DNA of 64,000 bases from the NCBI RefSeq assembly GCF_004022465.1, contig NZ_SAVA01000015.1:1-64000 (forward strand), written 5' to 3'. The notes under the pieces were generated by a model. The model was not told the origin of the DNA, ran no database searches, and saw nothing but the letters and a program-made list of their open reading frames with translations. Shown one piece after another: positions 57,588-64,000 of the stretch. Both the position numbers and the translations under genes were made by a program. How positions within the stretch are numbered: the first letter of the stretch is position 1; every line of letters begins with the position of its first letter. The DNA comes from Rhodobacter huangdaonensis (GTDB taxonomy: Bacteria; Pseudomonadota; Alphaproteobacteria; Rhodobacterales; Rhodobacteraceae).

Positions 57588-58727
57588 ATGAACCGCATAC
57601 CCCTTTCCATCCTGCTCGTGGCGGCCGCGCTGAAGCCCGCGCTTGCGCAAGACAGCCAGCAGAAGTTCGAAGATGATGCTGCCGCAGCTTTCGAAACCGC
57701 GATCGAGGACTACGACATTCCCGGCCTGATCGTGGGCGTGACCCATGGCGGAAAGCACAGTTTCTATCAGACGGGCCTGGCATCTCGGGAAGACCAAAGG
57801 CCCGTGACGCCGGATACCCTCTTTGAACTCGGCTCCATCAGCAAGATCTTCAACGTGACGCTGGCCGCCATGGCGGAGGAACGGGGCAAGGTGTCGCTTG
57901 ATGCGCCGGTCTCGAACTATCTTCCGTCCTTGCAGGGGACGCCGGCGGGCGCCCTGACCCTGATGGATCTTGCAACGCATCATTCCGGTGGCCTGCCCTT
58001 GCAGGTGCCGGATGAGGTGGAAGATGTCGATCATCTCGTCGACTGGCTTGGGCACTGGCAACCACCGGAGCCGGGGGCGCGCAGCTACTCCAATATCAGC
58101 ATTGGCCTGCTGGGTCACATCACCTCCGACGCGATGGGCATGAGCTATGCTGATGCCCTGCAAACGGACCTCTTTCCCGCGCTCGGGCTGAAGAACACCT
58201 GGGTCGATGTGCCGGCCGATGCGGCGGGCTCCTATGCCTTCGGTTACGACCGGAAAACGAATGCGCCGATCCGCGTCACGCCCGGCGTGCTGGATGACGA
58301 AGCCTATGGCGTGAAATCCTCCGCGCGCGACATGCTGACGCTGCTGGATGTCGAGCTTGCGAAGGGCGACGTCTCTTCCGAAATCCGCGACGCCGTGGCG
58401 CGCACGCAGATGGGGCAGTTCCAGACGCGCCTGTTCACCCAGACCATGATCTGGGAGGCCTATCCGTGGCCGATTGATGCAGAACTCCTGGTGGAGGGAA
58501 ATGGCTATGACTTCATCCTCAAACCTCAGATGATGGATGACGTGAACGGGGGGCCCGCTGGCGACGTCATTCTGAACAAGACTGGCTCCACAAACGGCTT
58601 TGGCGGCTACATCGCGATGGTGCCTGGCGAGGATCTGGGCGTCGTGGTGCTTGCAAACCGCAACTATCCCAATGCGGCGCGGGTCCGCGCCACCTACGAC
58701 CTGATCACCCGCATTCTAGCCGAATGA
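57588..58727 (+). CDS. ampC: Class C beta-lactamase (AmpC type)
   Basis: A 379-residue serine beta-lactamase, close to the ~377-380 of chromosomal AmpC enzymes. A Sec signal peptide (PLSILLVAAALKPALA-Q) leads to a periplasmic enzyme. The three catalytic motifs are all present: SISK (Ser83-Lys86), YSN (Tyr167-Asn169) and KTG (331-333), followed by STNGFGGYIAM as in true AmpC. It hydrolyses penicillins and cephalosporins (class property). Some esterases share the fold, but the adjacent divergent ampR makes the lactamase call firm. Confidence 0.93.
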   Translation: MNRIPLSILLVAAALKPALAQDSQQKFEDDAAAAFETAIEDYDIPGLIVGVTHGGKHSFYQTGLASREDQRPVTPDTLFELGSISKIFNVTLAAMAEERGKVSLDAPVSNYLPSLQGTPAGALTLMDLATHHSGGLPLQVPDEVEDVDHLVDWLGHWQPPEPGARSYSNISIGLLGHITSDAMGMSYADALQTDLFPALGLKNTWVDVPADAAGSYAFGYDRKTNAPIRVTPGVLDDEAYGVKSSARDMLTLLDVELAKGDVSSEIRDAVARTQMGQFQTRLFTQTMIWEAYPWPIDAELLVEGNGYDFILKPQMMDDVNGGPAGDVILNKTGSTNGFGGYIAMVPGEDLGVVVLANRNYPNAARVRATYDLITRILAE

Positions 58728-58746
58728 AGTGAAATCGCCGGTCGCA

Positions 58747-58772
58747 TCGGCATGCTCGCAAGGGCATGCCGA
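58747..58772 (+). terminator. Hairpin downstream of ampC
   Basis: Perfect 9-bp stem TCGGCATGC/GCATGCCGA with an 8-base loop, 20 bases after the ampC stop. There is no T-run after it; it may serve as a 3' end-stabilising hairpin. Confidence 0.5.
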
Positions 58773-58998
58773 ATGTCGGCTCTGCCCCGCTGACCGGACA
58801 TTGCCGTCGCCCTGAGTGCCGCGCCACTTGGGGCCTTGACCCAACTTCTGGTGATCGCCCGAACAGGTTCTTTTCCGGACGCCCTGTCGCGCGCGGTCTC
58901 GTTCAGGAGGATGGCCATCAGGTGTCGGGCGCGGTGCGACGCGCCACCGCCACGGGGCGTGGTCCCAGCCGGCAGGCATCTTGCCCTAGAAGACAGAA
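58773..58998. other. Region without a recognisable gene
   Basis: About 225 bp between the ampC hairpin and the terminator of the TRAP operon. Short frames only, no family motif. Confidence 0.45.
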
Positions 58999-59026
58999 AC
59001 CCGGGGCACGAAAACATGCCCCGGGT
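58999..59026 (-). terminator. Rho-independent terminator of the TRAP operon
   Basis: Perfect 10-bp stem ACCCGGGGCA/TGCCCCGGGT (58999-59008 with 59017-59026), 8-base loop, followed on the minus strand by TTTCTGTCT. It lies 32 bases beyond the dctP stop. Confidence 0.8.
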
Positions 59027-59058
59027 CGCTGTGTTTCCGGCTGCGCCGAGATCAGCCA

Positions 59059-60066
59059 TTACTTGGCCCGAGCGTCCTGCACCAGCTTGTGAAGGGTCTC
59101 GTATTCAGCCTTGACCTCCGGCTGGCTGTCCAGAAGATCGGCGGCCAGCGAGGCGAAGCCCTCTTCCATCCGTTTCTGTTCCGCCTCCGGCAGCTGGGTG
59201 ATGACACCGCCGTTGTCGGTCCAGATCTTGTAGGACCGCGCCACGTTGTCGATGCCCCACTGATAGGCCTTGTCTTCGGCAGCACGCCCCGCCGCGAGGA
59301 TCGCGGCCTTGGTCGCCTCGCTCTGCATCTGGAACCAGTCCTCGTTCACGACGGTGACCGACACGACCTGCGAGAAATGTAGATCGAGGATGTACTTGCC
59401 CACGTCGTAATACTTGAACGCGGTCAGGATCGGCGCCCCCACCAGCATGCCGTCAAGCCCGCCGGACTGAAGCTGCGGGATGACCTCGGACAGCGGCAGC
59501 GGCAGCGGGATCGCACCGAGTTGCTCCATCGGCTTGATCTGCAGCGGCGAGGCGAAGGTGCGGATCTTGAGCCCCTTCACATCCTCGAGGGTCTTCGCAT
59601 CTTTCATGGTGAACAGCACCGTCGGCGAATTGTACATCGCGCCGATCACCCGCAGCCCCTTGTTGAGGAACATCGTCTCGAGGTGATCGCGATACGCCGG
59701 GTCGTGGAGCGCGGCGTGCACGTCCTCGGGCGAGCTGAACAGCCCCGGCACGTCGAAGGCCTGGAAGCGCGGATCGACATTGGTGATGAAGGAGGTGGGG
59801 GTGGTGAAGGCCTCGATGGAGCCCAGAAGAACGCCCTCGGTCATGCGCGGGATCGTTCCCAGCTGAGAGGCCGGGTAGATCTCGGTCTTGACCGCACCGG
59901 GGGCGCGCGCCGCAAGCTCTTCGACGAAGAGCTTGATCCATTCATGCTGCACGTCGTTGATCGTCGCGGTCGCGATCTTCATCGTGCTTTCGGCCTGCGC
60001 CGGGCCGAACGAGCCCGCCGCGAGAGTCGCGACGATCGCGACGGATTTGAGGAATTTGGCAATCAT
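59059..60066 (-). CDS. dctP: TRAP transporter periplasmic solute-binding protein
   Basis: A 335-residue DctP with a Sec signal (FLKSVAIVATLAAGSFGPAQ A). Family features: NDVQHEWIKLFVEELAARAP, IYPASQLGTIPRMTEGVLLG, LKIRTFASPLQIKPMEQLGA and SEVIPQLQSGGLDGMLVGAP, with Arg in LKIRTF as the carboxylate-contacting residue. Distinct from the DctP at 24-25 kb (little similarity), so it serves another ligand. It is the last gene of a dctM-dctP order; the upstream permease gene is truncated and dctQ is missing, so the protein is probably orphaned. Confidence 0.92.
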   Translation of the reverse strand: MIAKFLKSVAIVATLAAGSFGPAQAESTMKIATATINDVQHEWIKLFVEELAARAPGAVKTEIYPASQLGTIPRMTEGVLLGSIEAFTTPTSFITNVDPRFQAFDVPGLFSSPEDVHAALHDPAYRDHLETMFLNKGLRVIGAMYNSPTVLFTMKDAKTLEDVKGLKIRTFASPLQIKPMEQLGAIPLPLPLSEVIPQLQSGGLDGMLVGAPILTAFKYYDVGKYILDLHFSQVVSVTVVNEDWFQMQSEATKAAILAAGRAAEDKAYQWGIDNVARSYKIWTDNGGVITQLPEAEQKRMEEGFASLAADLLDSQPEVKAEYETLHKLVQDARAK

Positions 60067-60079
60067 GGTTTATCCTTGC

Positions 60080-61000
60080 TTAGAGTGTGTTCACGAGGAT
60101 CAGAGACAGTGAGGGAACGTAGGTGATGATGAGCAGCGCAAACACGAGGATCATGACGAAGGGCATGACCCCCCGGTAAAGCGTGTGCGCCGGCAATCCC
60201 GTCACCTGCTGCGCCACGAAGATGTTCAACCCGAAGGGAGGGGTGAACATGCCGATGGCCAAGTTGACGGTCATGATGGTCCCGAAATGAACGGGATTGA
60301 TGCCCAGCGAGATCGCGATCGGCGCGAGGAGCGGGGCGAAGACGAGGATGGCCGAGGTCGGGTCGAGAAAGGCACCGATCACCAGCAGCAGGACGTTGAC
60401 CGCAAGCAGGAAGGTGAAGGCCGAGAATTGCTCGGCCGCGATCCAGCTGATCAGCGCCTGGGGCACGCCCTGGGTCGTGAGAAGCCAGTTCACCACGCTG
60501 GCCGCCGCCACCACGATCAGGACCTGGGCCGACAGCATCGCGGAATGCGCCGCCGCATCGAGGATGTCGCGCAGCGTCATGGAGCGGTAGAAGAACAGGC
60601 CGATGACGATGGCGTAGACACAGGCGAACCCGCCCGCCTCGGAAGGGGAGAACACCCCGAGGTAGATCCCGCCCAGGACGAAGACCGGCATCAGGATCGC
60701 CCAGAAAGCCTCCCGCGTGGCCCGGATGGCCGTTCGAAGCGAGAAGCGGGCATCCGAGCGAATTCCCCGGCGCCAGGCGTCGAAGATCACGAAGATGGAC
60801 AGCAGGACCGCCATCAGGATGGCCGGCAGTATCCCCGCGATGAACAGGTGGGGAATGGATTGCTCGGCGGACATCGCATAGAGGATCATCGCGATGCTGG
60901 GTGGGATCACGATGTCGATCGCGCCGGAGGAGGCCAGGAGCCCTCCCGCGCGACGCTGGCCATAGCCCGCCTCGACAAGCTTGGGATAGAGCGTCCTGCC
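60080..61000 (-). pseudogene. dctM: TRAP large permease DctM, 5'-truncated
   Basis: The minus strand encodes the C-terminal ~306 residues of DctM: GRTLYPKLVEAGYGQRRAGG, LLASSGAIDIVIPPSIAMIL, YLGVFSPSEAGGFACVYAIV, AFLDPTSAILVFAPLLAPIA and NLAIGMFTPPFGLNIFVAQQ. Upstream of the GRTLYP block, homology stops at base 61001 and an in-frame TAG follows. The N-terminal ~120 residues and any dctQ have been removed by whatever introduced the adjacent mobilisation element. Start-like codons inside the fragment (for example at 60910) would not yield a working channel. Confidence 0.85.
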
Positions 61001-61241
61001 CTAAGCGGACTATGGGTCACCTCCCTGACCGCCTGCTTCTCGCCATTTTGCCTCCGCCGCTCGCAATAATCGCGAAGGCGAGAACCGCTGCGATAACTGA
61101 GGTCTCCGCGCTTCTCGCCTTCGCTAACGTTGAGGCCGGTAATTCCGTTGTTGGTTGATGCAGAAGGTCACGCGACCGGGTGCCGAAACTTAACGCAATC
61201 GGGTGCCGATTTCTCTGCGAACCAGCACAATGCCCATCGCA
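61001..61241. other. Left part of the mobilisation element, with a 13-bp inverted repeat
   Basis: The region has no gene. A perfect 13-bp inverted repeat (GCGAAGGCGAGAA at 61072-61084 with TTCTCGCCTTCGC at 61112-61124, 27-base loop) dominates it, with an extra partial copy TTCTCGCC near 61037. It lies 118 bp beyond the relaxase gene's stop. It could be that transcript's terminator or part of the element's end. A direct repeat CGGGTGCCGA occurs near 61169 and 61199. Confidence 0.55.
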
Positions 61242-63056
61242 TCACATTTCTGGCCCTTGCCTGTCTGCCTCAACCTGTGGCCCGGAGTCGCCGACGGTCG
61301 TCACAACCGCACGTTTGATGACGTTGACGAACCTCACGACCAGTTGCTGGAGGGACGAACGGCCTTCGGTCGGCAGCATGGTTGCCTTGCGCAGGAAGGC
61401 CGGAACGCGAGCAAGACGCAGCTTCCCATCCTCGACATCAAGTGCACCGCTCTCCAGTTGGCCCATGACATCGCCCATGGCCGCGAAGGCCTCATCCATA
61501 TCCGCCTCCCGTTCTTTCACCCTCTCTTCTTTTCGGGCGACAGCAACCTCACGCGCGGCCAGCGCCGTTTCAGTGTGGGCTTGATCCTTTTCCCTTTCCT
61601 TCAATGAATCTTCGGCCTGATGCTGCGCTGCCCTGCGGCGCGCGATTTCAGCCGCTTCTGCGCGGTGCCTTTCAGCGGTTTCTTTTTGGCGAGCCACCTC
61701 GGCGTCGGCCTCTTGGCGCGCGCTGTCCCGTACCGCCTCGGCCTCCTGCCTCTCGGATATCGCCGCCTGCATGCGCTGAGCCGCCCTCTCGGCGCGATCT
61801 TCGTATCCGGTGACCAGCCTTTCCGTATCGGCTTGCACCTTGCGCGCCCATTCGACAGCGGCCTCGCTTTGGCGTTGTTGGGTCTTAAGTGCCATATCGC
61901 GTCGCAACATCTCAGCTGCGGCCCGTCCTTCCCGACCGGCCTGAGCCGCCAGCTTTTGCAGCCTCTCCGCCTCGGCCTGCTTCTCAAGACGATCAACCTC
62001 GGCCTTGCGCCTTTGGGCATCACGAAGCGCCTGCTTGCGCGATTTCCGCACCACTTGCGCGCCAAGCGCATGTGCTTCGTCCACGATGGCTGCTGCATCG
62101 GCCTTTGCATCCAGGCGGCTGATCTCGGCACGCACATTGGCCCGGTTCTCAATTTCCCTCGCCCGTTGTTCGATTGTGGCCGCTGTCGCCTGTGCGGTAT
62201 GGATCACAGCCTCCGCGGTGACCTCCGCCCTGCGGCGCGCCCTGCCCGCTTTGACATGAGCTTCCAGCAGTTCCATCTTGCGGTGAACGGACGGCGGGAT
62301 GTGGCGCCGCCGCTTTGGCACGGCCTCGCCCGCCGCCTTGGCCTTGCGAATGGCCTCGGCGCGTTTTTCACCGCGTGCGAGTCCGAGATCCGCAAAGGCA
62401 GCCCCCGCGATATCCTGAGCACTCTCGTAACGCGCGATCAGCGGATTGAGCGAGGGCTGCAGCAAGAATTGCCGTCCCCGATTGGCCGACTGTTTCTCAG
62501 TCCAGACGGCGACAACAAAGTGGATGTGATAGGCCTCCTCGTCGACGTGTCCCGAAGCATAGCGCAGCTGGCCATCCGGAAAGTGCTCCTGCAGAAAGTC
62601 CATCGCACGGGCGCGGAACTGGTCGACTTTTTCAGGGTCCCAACGCCCCTGTGCCGTGCCGCCGAACCACAGCTTGTTGACCGTCAGGATGCCCTCACGC
62701 AACGGCCCGTGATCGCAGGCCCGCCACGGATCAACCAATCCGCGTTCCTCAACCTGATCTGCTTCCTTCTGACGCGACTTGGATCGCAGGGCCGCGAGAT
62801 GTTCTTCGAGATTGGACCGCTGCGCCTCGGCAATCTCGGCCCGCAACCGTGGAACCCAATCCTCGTCCCCCAACAGCACCTCATTCTGCCTGGTCAGGTC
62901 CGGATCGACATGCGACAGATCCCCGCCCCTCCGCTTGTCATGCATCACAAATCGCCAGAGATTGCGCGGCACCAGCCCCTGGAAACGCAGGACAATCGGA
63001 TGCTGAAGCGCGACGACGACAGGTTCAGCATCGGCAAATGTGGGTTGGACGGACAT
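61242..63056 (-). CDS. MobV/Pre-family relaxase (plasmid mobilisation protein) with long coiled-coil tail
   Basis: A 604-residue protein. The N-terminal ~200 residues resemble the Mob/Pre relaxase domain. VTVNKLWFGG-type TVNKLWFGG, DFLQEHFPDG and the metal-binding three-His-like motif HVDEEAYHIHF (His170, His177, His179) follow the HxDE..PHxH pattern of MobV enzymes. Residues ~255-555 are a highly charged, Ala/Glu/Arg-rich coiled coil (RRKAEVDRLEKQAEAERLQK, REVAVARKEERVKEREADM). Relaxases nick oriT and lead plasmid DNA into a recipient. Function is inferred from the motif; the usual N-terminal segment is diverged. Confidence 0.8.
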   Translation of the reverse strand: MSVQPTFADAEPVVVALQHPIVLRFQGLVPRNLWRFVMHDKRRGGDLSHVDPDLTRQNEVLLGDEDWVPRLRAEIAEAQRSNLEEHLAALRSKSRQKEADQVEERGLVDPWRACDHGPLREGILTVNKLWFGGTAQGRWDPEKVDQFRARAMDFLQEHFPDGQLRYASGHVDEEAYHIHFVVAVWTEKQSANRGRQFLLQPSLNPLIARYESAQDIAGAAFADLGLARGEKRAEAIRKAKAAGEAVPKRRRHIPPSVHRKMELLEAHVKAGRARRRAEVTAEAVIHTAQATAATIEQRAREIENRANVRAEISRLDAKADAAAIVDEAHALGAQVVRKSRKQALRDAQRRKAEVDRLEKQAEAERLQKLAAQAGREGRAAAEMLRRDMALKTQQRQSEAAVEWARKVQADTERLVTGYEDRAERAAQRMQAAISERQEAEAVRDSARQEADAEVARQKETAERHRAEAAEIARRRAAQHQAEDSLKEREKDQAHTETALAAREVAVARKEERVKEREADMDEAFAAMGDVMGQLESGALDVEDGKLRLARVPAFLRKATMLPTEGRSSLQQLVVRFVNVIKRAVVTTVGDSGPQVEADRQGPEM

Positions 63057-63164
63057 AGCATACTCGGGTTTCTGAGGTCTGAACCGAGTCTCTCATGGAC
63101 CAAAGAAAATCCCCGCACCTGTTTTATCGGATTTCGAGGGAATTTGTCGCTTCGCTACTCTCTA

Positions 63165-63208
63165 GTGATGTTGCAATCCCGGGCTGAGCCCCGGAATTAC
63201 AACATCAC
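63165..63208. repeat. Long imperfect hairpin upstream of the relaxase gene (candidate oriT)
   Basis: Arms GTGATGTTG (63165-63173) and CAACATCAC (63200-63208) pair perfectly. Pairing resumes inward through AAT and CCGGG/CCCGG with two mismatches and one bulge, giving a 44-base near-palindrome about 110 bp upstream of the relaxase start. Confidence 0.6.
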
Positions 63209-63351
63209 CTGTTCGGTCAGGGGATACCCCCGACACCCCTCGCGCTCGGATCGGTTACGGGGAAACCCCTGGCCTCTCCGCCCGCGACCAGCAGCCTGCT
63301 GGACCCGCCCCGCCGGGAGCTTCCGGATCGACTGCCTACACTCCGCGAAAG

Positions 63352-63396
63352 CCGTAATCCGGAGGTATAGGCAATGCCTTTGCTTCCGGATTACGG
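63352..63396. repeat. 12-bp perfect inverted repeat between relaxase and XRE genes (candidate oriT or operator)
   Basis: CCGTAATCCGGA at 63352-63363 pairs with TCCGGATTACGG at 63385-63396, with a 21-base spacer that itself contains a short AGGC-AAT-GCCT hairpin. It ends 17 bp before the 3' end of the XRE gene. TTACGGGG recurs at 63255-63262 and 63391-63398, and GGGGATACCCC / GGGGAAACCCC palindromes lie at 63220 and 63259, so the whole interval is repeat-dense. Confidence 0.6.
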
Positions 63397-63412
63397 GGTG
63401 ATCCCGCCGAGA

Positions 63413-63670
63413 CTACAGCCGTAGATCATCACCAATGTGCGGAACAACTTCTGTCAATACGGCATGCGGCGACACCCCGATTGCCCGTGCGATGATTACC
63501 AGCTCCACCACATCGATCCGGCGCTCACCACTCTCGATCCGGGCGATCATGGACTGATGACAATGCAGCCGCTCGGCCAAAGTCATTTGCGACAATCCCA
63601 TCTCTTTGCGCATCCGTGCCAGCGCGGCGACGAGGGCCTGCTGAGCCAAACTATGGATTGTCTTGGACAT
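63413..63670 (-). CDS. Small XRE-family transcriptional regulator
   Basis: An 85-residue helix-turn-helix protein, MSKTIHSLAQQALVAALARM, MRKEMGLSQMTLAERLHCHQ, SMIARIESGERRIDVVELVI and IARAIGVSPHAVL: the standard HTH_3 domain with little else. Probable repressor of the mobilisation genes. Start ATG at 63670; a GTG at 63697 with AAGG upstream would add nine residues. Divergent from the partial gene at the window end. Confidence 0.85.
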   Translation of the reverse strand: MSKTIHSLAQQALVAALARMRKEMGLSQMTLAERLHCHQSMIARIESGERRIDVVELVIIARAIGVSPHAVLTEVVPHIGDDLRL

Positions 63671-63752
63671 CGTGCGCCTGCTTGGAAGTCGATGCACCTT
63701 GATCTATTTTCCGGATTATCTAAAATATGGATATTTTCAGGAGCACCCCACC

Positions 63753-64000
63753 ATGACCAATGACCAGATGGGCATCGATATCCCCATCGCACTGCTGCGT
63801 GATATCGCGATCCGAATGCGCGTATGCGCGGCGAATGCCAAGAGGGACCCGCACCGCAAAGCCTCCGGGAACACCCATGAGACGTTGGCCTCCGAAGCAA
63901 CACGCACGATGTCGGTCAAAGACCTCGTCCCACTTTCCGCCAACGATCTGTGTTCATTGACCGGCAAGACGGTCCGCATCCGAACGCCAAAAGAGTTCAC
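63753..64000 (+). CDS. Hypothetical protein, partial (runs off the window)
   Basis: An ATG at 63753 with AGGAG nine bases upstream opens a frame without stop to base 64000 (82 codons visible): MTNDQMGIDIPIALLRDIAI then RMRVCAANAKRDPHRKAS, and VKDLVPLSANDLCSLTGKTV. No family recognised. It is divergent from the XRE gene, so it may be repressor-controlled and part of the mobilisation element. Confidence 0.6.
   Translation, partial: MTNDQMGIDIPIALLRDIAIRMRVCAANAKRDPHRKASGNTHETLASEATRTMSVKDLVPLSANDLCSLTGKTVRIRTPKEF

Noticed and set aside
1..64000. tRNA, rRNA and CRISPR arrays
   Set aside because: I looked for clover-leaf-like GTTCGAATC/CCA ends, rRNA-like stretches and regularly spaced repeats and saw none. 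The only exact repeat pair is the 29-mer at 55.9 and 56.6 kb, which is not array-like.

Overview
The window is GC-rich alphaproteobacterial DNA. Codon usage, gene families and IS types all suggest the Rhodobacterales (Paracoccus/Rhodobacter/Rhodovulum type). That placement is inferred from the protein families, not from a marker gene. There is no rRNA, no recognisable tRNA and no CRISPR array. Almost all intact genes are catabolic or transport genes in compact, regulator-headed operons, separated by zones of decayed genes and insertion-sequence remnants, as expected of a chromid, megaplasmid or accessory chromosomal island.

Layout. (1) 1-11.2 kb: a tightly overlapping minus-strand operon encodes an inositol-monophosphatase-like phosphatase, a peptide-type ABC importer (binding protein, two permeases, fused double ATPase), an M20 amidohydrolase, two choline-kinase-like phosphotransferases and the start of ethanolamine ammonia-lyase large subunit (EutB, cut by the window edge). 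A divergent DeoR-type regulator heads it. (2) 11.2-14.5 kb: a graveyard of frameshifted or truncated genes (outer-membrane-type protein, DUF900 hydrolase, DUF1214 protein) and an internally deleted IS903-like element. (3) 14.5-26.4 kb: a hydantoinase/oxoprolinase pair (HyuA/HyuB) faces an aldehyde dehydrogenase, PuuB-like amine oxidase and cupin operon, followed by a DctPQM TRAP transporter and a LysR regulator. (4) 26.4-30.3 kb: nested IS3-type and IS1182/IS5-like remnants surround a DUF2283 gene next to a truncated, polymorphic-toxin-like protein. (5) 30.3-45.1 kb: a ten-gene minus-strand operon encodes a ribose-type ABC importer (one permease fused to an SMP-30 domain), a second SMP-30 protein, a VOC protein, an SDR and a complete 2-oxoacid dehydrogenase complex (fused E1, E2, E3). 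A divergent GntR/FCD regulator and a second SDR lie upstream. (6) 45.1-48.2 kb: a dnaE2 remnant and a second nested pair of IS remnants of the same types as in region 4.

(7) 48.2-55.6 kb: a LysR regulator diverges from RidA, VOC, NhaC-type transporter, DapA-family lyase and a three-subunit flavin/[2Fe-2S] dehydrogenase of the HcnABC / D-hydroxyproline dehydrogenase / opine oxidase type. This looks like oxidation of an amino acid or opine. (8) 55.6-58.8 kb: a small hypothetical gene, then divergent ampR and ampC encoding an inducible-type class C beta-lactamase. (9) 58.9-61.0 kb: a TRAP operon whose dctM is cut off at its 5' end. (10) 61.0-64.0 kb: the element abutting it encodes a MobV/Pre-like relaxase with a long coiled coil, a small XRE regulator and a partial unknown gene. 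Two strong inverted repeats upstream of the relaxase gene are candidate oriT structures.

The recurring logic is importer plus oxidative or hydrolytic enzymes plus a local regulator. IS copies flank the large sugar-type operon in direct orientation, which may be how that block arrived or could be lost. Substrates are inferred only at class level throughout.
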